From Psychrobacter immobilis (lineage in GTDB: Bacteria > Pseudomonadota > Gammaproteobacteria > Pseudomonadales > Moraxellaceae): a stretch of DNA of 64,000 bases. The notes beneath the pieces were generated by a model, which saw nothing but the letters and a program-made list of their open reading frames with translations, did no database searches and had not been told where the DNA came from. Where the stretch lies: NCBI RefSeq assembly GCF_904846185.1, contig NZ_CAJGZQ010000013.1:1-64000 (forward strand), in the 5' to 3' direction. Of this stretch, positions 50,004 through 57,850 are shown one piece after another; within the stretch, counting starts at the first letter, position 1; every line of letters starts with the position of its first letter. A program made the position numbers and the translations under genes.

Positions 50004-50081
50004 ATGACGGTAGAATTATTATTCGTTTTAGGAGTGATGATAAGTAACGGTCTTGCCTTTATTATGGTCGATAGATTTTAA
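50004..50081 (+). CDS. Possible 25-residue single-helix membrane peptide
   Basis: An ATG preceded by GAGATAGAA opens a 25-codon frame ending in TAA. The peptide is hydrophobic from about residue 4 to 22 with an acidic residue before and an arginine after the helix, the pattern of small inner-membrane proteins. The ribosome site is mediocre and the frame is short, so it may be chance. Confidence 0.25.
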   Translation: MTVELLFVLGVMISNGLAFIMVDRF

Positions 50082-50350
50082 ATTTCAAGCCATACGTCGA
50101 ACAGATGCCACTGTTTTTGTACGACGATTGCAACCGCTTTTCGACATTGATATTTTTATGTCCATTTTTGAGCGGGTTACAGTATTGTAAATAACGTTTA
50201 GAGCGTGACGAAATCAAGCGTTTCAGTTATACGTTTTGGCTACTGTTAAGGCCACAGAATGATGAGTGATTTGTGGTAATCTATGGATGATGTCGTAGTG
50301 CTTTATCGCTGAGTTTAAAAGATGAATAAAATGATGAAGGCTGACGAAGG

Positions 50351-50412
50351 TTAGGGCGTATTACGCATTCGACTAAGGCTCCACCTATGTATGAATGTTC
50401 AATACGGCCTAA
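50351..50412. repeat. Imperfect inverted repeat, possible relic of a dispersed element
   Basis: The 20-bp ends TTAGGGCGTATTACGCATTC (50351-50370) and the complement of 50393-50412 match at 16 of 20 positions around a 22-bp centre. A related TTAGGGCGTGTTGAATA occurs at 46998-47014 right after the TonB-like gene, suggesting a repeat family. Confidence 0.45.
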
Positions 50413-50498
50413 AAAATTAAAATAATTCTAGCGATTATTCATCGCTTATAGTGCGTGCGCCCAACAGCGTAAAATAGACATGAAAATTAGGAATAATA

Positions 50499-51806
50499 AT
50501 GCAAAATACTGATGTAAATTTATCGAATGCTAAAAAAAAGTTTGAACATAACAAGGCAGCTACTGAGCAGCAAGTACTCATCGCTGGTGGTGGTCATGTG
50601 GGATTGTCCTTTGCACTGTTACTAGCGCATCACGGTATTGCTAGCACGTTATTAGAAAAAAATAGCTACCCAACCATCAGTCCAAATGATGACAGCAATC
50701 GCAGCCATTATTTAGACAGCCGCAATACAGCACTGTCACGTCGTACGGTACAGATCTATCAAGAAATTGGGTTATGGGATGAGTTGCAAAGTCATGCTTG
50801 TCGTATCGATGCGGTGCAGATTAGTGAGCAAGGCAGCTTTGGACGCGCCCAGTTAAACAAAGTTGAAGAGCGGGTCGAGTCATTTGGACAAGTGATGGAA
50901 AATGCGTGGCTCGGACGTAAGCTTTTATTAGCCGCGCAGCAAGAGCCATTAATCACTTTGATCGATAATGCCAGTGTCAGCGCCGTGACCCAACAAGCGG
51001 ATGGGGTGACGCTCAGTTTTAACTATTATGGTGAAGAGGAACATGAGCAGCAATTGCAGGCCAGCGTTCTGGTCGCTTGTGATGGTCGCGATTCGACGGT
51101 ACGCCAATTATTAAATATTGGCACGACAACTTATGATTATCAGCAAACCGCTATCGTCGGTGTGGTAGAAACTGACAAGCCACACGCACATGTGGCGATT
51201 GAGCGTTTTAGTCCGGCAGGGCCACTGGCAGTCTTGCCATTGACAGATCCAGACGGTGATGGCAATGATGACTATCAGACAGGCTATAGACGTTCGGTAG
51301 TTTGGGTATGTCCAAAAGGGGAAGAAAATAAATACTTAGCAGACGATGCGCATTTCTTGGCGACATTGCAGCAAGCCTTTGGTGAGCGTGCGGGCACGTT
51401 TGTCGCTGCTGGTCGCCGCGGCGCTTATCCACTGACACGCGTGCTGGCAGACAAGCAAGTAGAGGGTCGCTGTGTCATCATGGGTAATGCTGCTCATACC
51501 TTGCACCCTGTCGCTGGTCAAGGTTTTAACCTTTGTATGCGCGATGCCCATGTGCTGGCACAAATGATGAGCGTGCAAGTGCTAAAGGGCGAAGACATCG
51601 GCGATACGCAACTGTTAAAACGCTATGAGAAAGCACGTCTAAGCGATCAAAAACGCGTCATTCGCTTCTGTGATGCCGTGGTACATGGTTTTACCCATCC
51701 TAATCCAGCCATCAAGTTGGCAAGGAATGTGGCCTTGGTTGCCTTTGATAAACTGCCAAATATTAAGCCACTAGTCGCTAACTACGCGATGGGATTAAAG
51801 TCTTAG
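50499..51806 (+). CDS. ubiH: 2-octaprenyl-6-methoxyphenol hydroxylase UbiH-like
   Basis: A 435-residue FAD monooxygenase of the UbiH/Coq6 family, for ring hydroxylation in ubiquinone synthesis. The FAD fingerprint is VLIAGGGHVGLSFALLLAHHG (from about residue 26), the DG motif is VACDGRDSTVRQL and the GD-type motif MGNAAHTLHPVAGQGFNL, where GNAA is as in E. coli UbiH rather than GDAA. A second paralogue follows 73 bp downstream. The quinone product feeds the complex I encoded nearby. Confidence 0.88.
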   Translation: MQNTDVNLSNAKKKFEHNKAATEQQVLIAGGGHVGLSFALLLAHHGIASTLLEKNSYPTISPNDDSNRSHYLDSRNTALSRRTVQIYQEIGLWDELQSHACRIDAVQISEQGSFGRAQLNKVEERVESFGQVMENAWLGRKLLLAAQQEPLITLIDNASVSAVTQQADGVTLSFNYYGEEEHEQQLQASVLVACDGRDSTVRQLLNIGTTTYDYQQTAIVGVVETDKPHAHVAIERFSPAGPLAVLPLTDPDGDGNDDYQTGYRRSVVWVCPKGEENKYLADDAHFLATLQQAFGERAGTFVAAGRRGAYPLTRVLADKQVEGRCVIMGNAAHTLHPVAGQGFNLCMRDAHVLAQMMSVQVLKGEDIGDTQLLKRYEKARLSDQKRVIRFCDAVVHGFTHPNPAIKLARNVALVAFDKLPNIKPLVANYAMGLKS

Positions 51807-51879
51807 TTTGCTATATCACGGTATATTAACGGTCTAGACCAATGTTCTATACGATTGCACTTAACTGTAGGAATAACTT

Positions 51880-53148
51880 ATGAAGAATAATCATACGCTG
51901 ATTATCGGTAGCGGTATTGTTGGGGCAACGCTTGCTTTAAAGTTGGGGCAAGCAAAAATGCCCGTGACGTTAATTGATGCCCGTCCTGCACGTAGTGACT
52001 CAGAATGGCAACAGGTGCTTGGCAAACGGGATGCGCGCGTTTATGCCTTGAGTCTTGCCAGTATTAATTTGCTTAACGACGTGGGTGCTTGGCAAAAGAT
52101 TGCTGCCTCTGAGCGTAAAGCGGACTACTCGCAAATGCAGGTGTGGCAACTAAACGGCATGGGCGAGCTATTATTTGGTGACAGTGTTGATAATCATCCT
52201 AACAGTCATTTACCGCAAATGCTCGGTAGCATGGTCGAGCCTGCTGTCATTGAACATGCATTGTGGCAACGCCTGTATGAAGATGATGTCAGTGACTATC
52301 TAACCATTATCGCGGGGCAAAAAGTTACAAACATGGATTGGTTAGGTGCAGAGCAAGGCTACCGTGTGACGTTAGACAATCAGACTGCTATCGATGCGAT
52401 GCTGCTGGTTGGTGCCGATGGTCGTGGCTCATTTGTACGCCAACAAGCGGCGATTGGGCTGGACACACTCGATTATAATCAAACCGCTATTTGCTGTGCG
52501 ATTCACACCGAAAAACCGCATCAAGCGACTGCGCGCCAAGCAATGCTGCCCACAGGTACGCTAGCGTTATTGCCGCTCGCTGATATTACTGATGCAGATA
52601 AAGCCAACCCACAACATTGGCAGTCGATCGTATGGACATTGCCGCGCAATCAAGCATTGGCGTTGATAGAGGAGGACGCGCGCGTCATTGCTGATAAATT
52701 GGCTGCTGCCAGTAACTATGAGCTAGGTGCTATCACTCAGATTGAGTCAATCGCTAGCTTTCCACTGACCGCGCAACAAGCAAAAAGCTACGTCGCGGAC
52801 AATTTAGTCTTGATCGGTGATGCAGCGCATGGCGTCCATCCACTGGCGGGTCAAGGGTTGAATCTGGGCATGCTCGATGTACAGACTTTAAGCGAGCAAT
52901 TGGCACATGATTTTGAACGTAGTGGTAGAACCAGTTGGGGCAGCAATCAAACGTTGCGTAGCTACGAGCGTTTGCGCCGTCCGCATAACAGTCTAATGAT
53001 GCACAGCTTTTCCGCGCTTAATTGGCTATTTGCAGGGTCACTTGCACAGATGCGTCCTATTCAACAAATCCGTAGCGAAGGTATGTACCGCGTTAGCAAA
53101 ATTAAGCCATTGATGAGACTGTTTGCTAAGCAGGCGAGTGGGGTTTAG
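51880..53148 (+). CDS. UbiH/UbiF/UbiI-family ubiquinone biosynthesis hydroxylase
   Basis: A 422-residue FAD monooxygenase, paralogue of the gene before it. FAD fingerprint LIIGSGIVGATLALKLG (residues 7-23), DG motif LVGADGRGSFVRQ, and GD motif IGDAAHGVHPLAGQGLNLGMLDV. The GDAAH form fits UbiF, UbiI or Coq6-like members; I cannot say which ring position it hydroxylates. Two side-by-side paralogues are common in gammaproteobacteria (ubiH-visC). Confidence 0.87.
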   Translation: MKNNHTLIIGSGIVGATLALKLGQAKMPVTLIDARPARSDSEWQQVLGKRDARVYALSLASINLLNDVGAWQKIAASERKADYSQMQVWQLNGMGELLFGDSVDNHPNSHLPQMLGSMVEPAVIEHALWQRLYEDDVSDYLTIIAGQKVTNMDWLGAEQGYRVTLDNQTAIDAMLLVGADGRGSFVRQQAAIGLDTLDYNQTAICCAIHTEKPHQATARQAMLPTGTLALLPLADITDADKANPQHWQSIVWTLPRNQALALIEEDARVIADKLAAASNYELGAITQIESIASFPLTAQQAKSYVADNLVLIGDAAHGVHPLAGQGLNLGMLDVQTLSEQLAHDFERSGRTSWGSNQTLRSYERLRRPHNSLMMHSFSALNWLFAGSLAQMRPIQQIRSEGMYRVSKIKPLMRLFAKQASGV

Positions 53149-53200
53149 GGTTTTGACTAAAATTATTAATTGAACTTTTTAACTAAACTAAGGATGGCGT

Positions 53201-53920
53201 ATGAAGACTCAGTCATGGATGGCGATAGCCATCGTAATAGCTAGTTTTATTTTAGCCTCCTGCCAATCTACACCTAAAAATAATACAATAGATAAAAAGG
53301 CAGACAACACACCTAAAGTATTGATAGAACCACTTGCAGATACAGACAATGACGGCGTGCCCGATGAAATTGATAACTGTCCTAACACTGCTGAAGGGGT
53401 CAAGGTTGATCCCTATGGTTGTCCAGTGGCGGTCAATTTGATTGGGTCACTAGTAATGGATATTCGAGTCTATTTCACCTCAGATAGTATTACCCTAACC
53501 AACGAAGCTTATTTAACTGAAGTACAAAAGGTCGCTGAAAAAACGCGTAACAATCCTGACTTAGTTACCATTTTATCAGGCCATATCTCCAAAGCTGAAG
53601 CTGAAAACCGTCAAGCCACTAACGCCACGCCTAATAATAGACGCTTAGCGAGTAATCGCGTGAAATTAGTCAAAGATTATTTAGTAGAGCAAGGGATTGT
53701 TGCTGATAAAATTTTGGCGTTTGATTGCAGGGATAAAATTCAGCTTGGTGTTAATAATGAAGGTGCTAATATTGAAACTGAAAAGCATGCTGCTGAAATG
53801 TCATTGTTGAATCAAAGAGTTTTTGGGGCGGTAATAGAAGCTGATAAAGCATATTCTAGGAATTACCCTGATGAGCAGCATTCTTTGAAGCATTATAAAG
53901 AAGTCTGTCAGCAGCTTTAG
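53201..53920 (+). CDS. OmpA-like lipoprotein with calcium-type repeat, paralogue 1
   Basis: A 239-residue lipoprotein. Signal peptide with lipobox LASC (C21); a thrombospondin type 3-like calcium repeat DTDNDGVPDEIDNCPNT followed by a CP cysteine pair; and a C-terminal region resembling the OmpA peptidoglycan-binding fold (LSGHISKAEAENRQ, NNRRLASNRVKLVKDYLVEQGI) though the usual GHTD motif is altered. It is probably anchored in the outer membrane and faces the periplasm. AAGGAT ribosome site. First of three paralogues (53201, 53933, 55926). Confidence 0.8.
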   Translation: MKTQSWMAIAIVIASFILASCQSTPKNNTIDKKADNTPKVLIEPLADTDNDGVPDEIDNCPNTAEGVKVDPYGCPVAVNLIGSLVMDIRVYFTSDSITLTNEAYLTEVQKVAEKTRNNPDLVTILSGHISKAEAENRQATNATPNNRRLASNRVKLVKDYLVEQGIVADKILAFDCRDKIQLGVNNEGANIETEKHAAEMSLLNQRVFGAVIEADKAYSRNYPDEQHSLKHYKEVCQQL

Positions 53921-53932
53921 AAGAAATAATTT

Positions 53933-54595
53933 ATGAATACGCTATTGAGAAGTATACTTGTTGTTTTAATCAGCGTCTTAACGCTATCCGCATGTCAAAC
54001 ACATGACTTGTCTAACCAAAAAGCTCAAACTATTAATTTGCCAATTATTCTGATTAATTTAGATAGCGACGGCGACAGCGTGCCTGATGATTTAGATCAA
54101 TGCCCAAATACGACAGAGAACGTGGTAGTGGACGAAAGAGGTTGTCCTGAGATTACAAGTCTTATTGGTATGCCTCCAATGATGGAGTATCGTGCTTTTT
54201 TTACCAAGGACAGCAGTGAATTACTGCCACAGTATCATGATGAGCTTGATAGAGTAGCAGAACAAATGAATAACTATGATACGGCTACTATGAAAATTGA
54301 AGCTCATGTCTCGAAGGATGAGGTCAATAAAGCTTCTACCTCAATGTTGCAATCAAACTCACTAGCTAAGAATAGAGCACTCATTGTTAAAAACTACCTA
54401 GTTTTAAATCACAAAATCGAGTCTAGTCGTCTGACTACTCTCGATTGCGGTATTAAAGGTTCTATTGCACCTTCTGATACCGAGGAAGGCAGATCTATGA
54501 ATCGTAGAGTTTATAGCTTAGTAACTGATTTAAAAAACCACAAAGCTAATTATCATCAAAATGACCTAGGCTCAAACAGGTGTATCGAGTTTTAG
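53933..54595 (+). CDS. OmpA-like lipoprotein with calcium-type repeat, paralogue 2
   Basis: A 220-residue lipoprotein with lipobox LSAC (C21), calcium-type repeat DSDGDSVPDDLDQCPNT and cysteine CP, then a diverged OmpA-like end (KIEAHVSKDEV, LAKNRALIVKNYLVLNHKIESSRLTTLDC). The second half has a conserved cysteine in LDC, as FDC in paralogue 1. It begins 12 bp after paralogue 1, so the pair is probably co-transcribed. Confidence 0.8.
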   Translation: MNTLLRSILVVLISVLTLSACQTHDLSNQKAQTINLPIILINLDSDGDSVPDDLDQCPNTTENVVVDERGCPEITSLIGMPPMMEYRAFFTKDSSELLPQYHDELDRVAEQMNNYDTATMKIEAHVSKDEVNKASTSMLQSNSLAKNRALIVKNYLVLNHKIESSRLTTLDCGIKGSIAPSDTEEGRSMNRRVYSLVTDLKNHKANYHQNDLGSNRCIEF

Positions 54596-54655
54596 TTTTT
54601 GTCATTTATTAATAAATAACCATAAGATAAAAATAACTACTCGAAGGCAAATCTC

Positions 54656-55855
54656 ATGCTTATCCCTAAATACTGGGCGCAACACAAACAGCGCTTTGAA
54701 TCGCTAGAAACGTCTAGTAACCCTTCCAAGCAAGCCACTATCAAACGTTACGGTTGGTCGGATGTCAGCCAAATGGAAGCGCTATCCCATGCTAAAGCGC
54801 GAGTAGATGACGCCCATGAGCGATGGCTGGCAGGTGAAGATATCTTACGTCGTGAGCGCAAGGAAGAGTATAACGAAGGCAATAGCATTCCTATTCGTGA
54901 AAAGATTATTTATGAGCATGATTTTCCAGAAAATGAATTATCTAATAATAGTGCAGCAGTAACGAAGCTCATTGTCACGCGCAACAGCTATGGCGCACAA
55001 GTCGCCAACGTCGATAATATTGCCATTATCGATGTCGATAATGATGATTTATTACGTCATAACTATCCTGATGATTATAACCATCATGGCTTTATGTCTG
55101 CCTTCCTCGTTAATCAAAGCAATCCCGCCAGCAAAATTAAAATTTGGCTTTTTGTTGTTGTTTTTATAATTATTGCCAGTGTCATCGCTTGGCTAGGACT
55201 ATCATGGTTATGGCTGTTAGTCGTTATGTTTGGTGCGACTGCTTATTTGTGGCAAAAAGCCAACGTCAGAGACAAAACCCGCGCGCAAAAATATGCCGAT
55301 GATGCCGCCTCACTACTGCCCTATATGACGGATTTAATCAAAAAACGTGTTGCGAATCATCCTACCGAATGCTTTCGTTTATATCAAACACCTGCAGGCT
55401 TTCGTATTATTGCGACTCACGATGTTGTATCGCCAAGTGATAACGTGGTCACGGAGTGGTTTGAGTATTTCCATGCAGATGCCAATTATGTTCGTCTATG
55501 CCAAGCGCAGCAGTGCTTTCGAGCGCGGCTCACTGCCAAGCCGTGGCGTTTGAGTGAGGTTGAAAATAATAAGTTGGCTAAAGATATCCCTGCTAAGGAC
55601 TTTTGGTTTGGCTCTGATAATACCGATGTGGACAATAGCATTGAGCAACGTCAAGATGAGTTAAAAGCGCGTAAACAGTGGATTGTTGACTATGATCGTT
55701 TTACCCAAGGCTATCGTGCTTGTCATTATGTCGATAGTATGATTGGTAAAGAGGTTGCTAGGGAAAGTGGCAGTGGAGCACCTTCTCATATTGATGAGTT
55801 TATCCAGTGGCATGATAAGGCGTGTCAGGTGGAAAAAAATCTAGAGATGGCTTAG
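54656..55855 (+). CDS. Hypothetical membrane protein with two helices
   Basis: A 399-residue protein of unknown function. A hydrophilic N-terminal part (1-160) contains RNSYGAQVANVDNIAIIDVD; two adjacent helices follow at about 162-182 and 184-200; then a C-terminal domain with FRLYQTPAGFRIIATHD, ANYVRLCQAQQCFRARLTAKPWR. That Cys/Arg-rich pattern recurs, as far as I recall, in bacterial proteins of unknown function. It lies between the lipoprotein paralogues, 60 bp after the second, and may be in their transcript. Confidence 0.75.
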   Translation: MLIPKYWAQHKQRFESLETSSNPSKQATIKRYGWSDVSQMEALSHAKARVDDAHERWLAGEDILRRERKEEYNEGNSIPIREKIIYEHDFPENELSNNSAAVTKLIVTRNSYGAQVANVDNIAIIDVDNDDLLRHNYPDDYNHHGFMSAFLVNQSNPASKIKIWLFVVVFIIIASVIAWLGLSWLWLLVVMFGATAYLWQKANVRDKTRAQKYADDAASLLPYMTDLIKKRVANHPTECFRLYQTPAGFRIIATHDVVSPSDNVVTEWFEYFHADANYVRLCQAQQCFRARLTAKPWRLSEVENNKLAKDIPAKDFWFGSDNTDVDNSIEQRQDELKARKQWIVDYDRFTQGYRACHYVDSMIGKEVARESGSGAPSHIDEFIQWHDKACQVEKNLEMA

Positions 55856-55925
55856 GTTATACTTTTTTTAATTAATTTTTTATGAATGCTAAAGTAGTAT
55901 TTAATTATATAGAAGAAGGCTACTG

Positions 55926-56633
55926 ATGAGACTTTATAGCGTTTTATTATTAATAGCATCTATTGCTTTAGCTGGTTGTCAAACTAATACAACTGCGCCG
56001 TCTAAAAAGCTACCTAAAGATGAAAATATCAGAACGATGCAGGCAGATAGCGATTTAGATGGCGATGGTGTGCTTGATGCTATAGACGAATGCCCTGAAA
56101 CGCGACCCAATGTAGTAATTGATGCTAAAGGCTGTGAAATAATAATTGAGGGAGGCGAGGCACTTGAAATGGAGTTCAATGGGTTTTTCTCGCAAATGAG
56201 CAGTCAGCTATCTGATATCTATGATGCAGTATTTGTGAAAATAGCAGAAAATCTTAATGATCGCCCAAAAGCCAATGTTTTTATTTTCGGTCATGCAGCG
56301 ACAAGTGAAATAGATAAAGATGCTTTAGCGACTTTTGGTTTCGATTCTTTATCACGCAATCGCGCGCTAATTATTAATAATAATTTAGTGTTGTAATATA
56401 ATATCGATGCTGAGCGTATCCGTACTTATGAGTGCTCAAATAAGATTATAGTTACAGATACAGCGTTTATAGATCCAAGTTTTGAAAAGCTCACTCTTAA
56501 AAATATTGAGGCAAAACAACGCCGCGCAACTTTAATGGCGAGTAGTGAAGTTCATGATTTGATGAATCTTGAATATGATTCTGATATGCAAAAATATGGT
56601 GAATATGCCAAGCACTGTGAACTGTTCGAATAA
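55926..56633 (+). pseudogene. OmpA-like lipoprotein paralogue 3, interrupted by an in-frame TAA
   Basis: The frame starts with a signal peptide and lipobox LAGC (C18), has the repeat DSDLDGDGVLDAIDECPET, and runs to a TAA at 56394-56396 after 156 residues. The same frame continues without a break for a further 78 codons to TAA at 56631-56633 (YNIDAERIRTYECSNK..., ending AKHCELFE). The tail aligns with the ends of paralogues 1 and 2, including the cysteine. Full length would be 235 residues, like its paralogues. A single CAA-to-TAA change would explain it. Either a recent pseudogene, a read-through gene or a sequencing error. Confidence 0.8.
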
Positions 56634-56669
56634 TAACGACTGATTTTCTTCAACCGTCAAATATTATTC

Positions 56670-57581
56670 TTACCCCAACGCCGAAAACACCACCATCAGA
56701 ACTGGCGAGACAATATTAATAATAAAGCCAAAACTAATCGCCAATGGCACGACCTTTAGACCACCTGATTGTTGAATAATTGGCAGGGTAAAATCCAAAC
56801 TGGTCGCGCCGCCAAGTCCTACGGCTGCTGATGGATATTTACGTATAAACACGGGAATAAATATCAATGCAAAAAACTCACGCACCAAGTCATTAAATAG
56901 CGCGACACTGCCCCAAACCGCGCCATAAGCATCGGTCATGACGATTGCTGATAGCGAGTACCAACCAAACCCTGATGCCAGTGCCAAGCCTTTGGTCCAC
57001 GATACCTCACTGAACATCAGCGCAAATATCAAGCCACCAACCAATACAGCTAGTGTAAAGATGATACTCATCTCAACGCCGCGCTTATTCAGCAGCACTT
57101 CTTTTAGCGTAATACCTGAGCCTTTTAAGCCAATGCCGACCAACAAAATTAATATCATCAGCATCACTGTCATCGTATTTTCAGGCGGCATATAATTGTC
57201 TGGTAAGAAATAACCAATCACCATACCAATGACCACACAAACGACTTGAGCGAGGCTACCACGGATACTCACGCGATGTTCTTTAGATTTTACGCTGGGT
57301 TTTTTGGCATGCCATGGACGCAGTCGGTCAAATAACATCAGGGCAAACAAACCACTGCCAATTGTCAATATCGATAATATAGTCACATAAAGGGCAATTT
57401 CGCCTATCTGACTGCCAAGTCCTTCAACTTGTGACAGCTCGATACCAATCAGCGCTAAGATGATAAATACCAGATAAGATAAGCCTTTATCTGCAAGCTT
57501 TGTCATGGTTGGATGAGAAGGAATGGCAAAGCCAATAAACATTGGCATTAATACCAGAACAAGGGTAACTAGGCTTTGCAT
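56670..57581 (-). CDS. lysO: LysO-type lysine exporter (DUF340)
   Basis: A 303-residue inner-membrane protein with eight or so helices matching LysO (YbjE), which exports lysine and the toxic analogue thialysine. Family features are GFGWYSLSAIVMTDAYG, GSVALFNDLVREFFALIFIPVFIRKYP and GLGGATSLDFTLPIIQQSGG. Length equals E. coli LysO (299). It is monocistronic and convergent with the broken lipoprotein gene. Confidence 0.88.
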   Translation of the reverse strand: MQSLVTLVLVLMPMFIGFAIPSHPTMTKLADKGLSYLVFIILALIGIELSQVEGLGSQIGEIALYVTILSILTIGSGLFALMLFDRLRPWHAKKPSVKSKEHRVSIRGSLAQVVCVVIGMVIGYFLPDNYMPPENTMTVMLMILILLVGIGLKGSGITLKEVLLNKRGVEMSIIFTLAVLVGGLIFALMFSEVSWTKGLALASGFGWYSLSAIVMTDAYGAVWGSVALFNDLVREFFALIFIPVFIRKYPSAAVGLGGATSLDFTLPIIQQSGGLKVVPLAISFGFIINIVSPVLMVVFSALG

Positions 57582-57809
57582 GGTGATTGGCTCGCGGCAT
57601 TTTCAAAGGCGTTTTTAAGAAGCTGGAAATTGTATCACATGAAACGATCAATGCTGCCATGAGCGGCTAAGATTCCTTGTAAAAGCCGACTGTTTAACGA
57701 CCAACTATTGAGCGTTAAGATAAAATCGTGAATCACTAAGCCGTAAGTCAGGATTTCATTCATGATAATTTGACTGCTAACAACGCTTAAGTATTTACCT
57801 GACCAACTT

Positions 57810-57839
57810 TTGTTGCTACATTAATAGACTTACTATATT
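57810..57839 (+). promoter_or_regulatory. Putative promoter placed for a leaderless transcript
   Basis: TTGTTG (57810-57815) and TATATT (57834-57839), 18 bp apart. Transcription would begin near 57846, only a few bases before the ATG at 57851, and no ribosome site is visible there. Confidence 0.35.
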
Positions 57840-57850
57840 TGGCTTGCCTC

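Larger units (their letters stand above)
49888..50498. other. Divergent intergenic region between ybeZ and ubiH
   Basis: 611 bp. It contains a possible 25-residue membrane peptide (50004-50081) and an imperfect inverted repeat (50351-50412), both listed separately. Otherwise I see no gene. Confidence 0.4.

Noticed and set aside
51831..51840. Palindrome GGTCTAGACC between the two hydroxylase genes
   Set aside because: Ten bases only, no second copy of clear relation, no supporting promoter.
55882..55926. 14-codon frame ending on the start of lipoprotein paralogue 3
   Set aside because: No ribosome site of its own and AT-rich; probably chance overlap.
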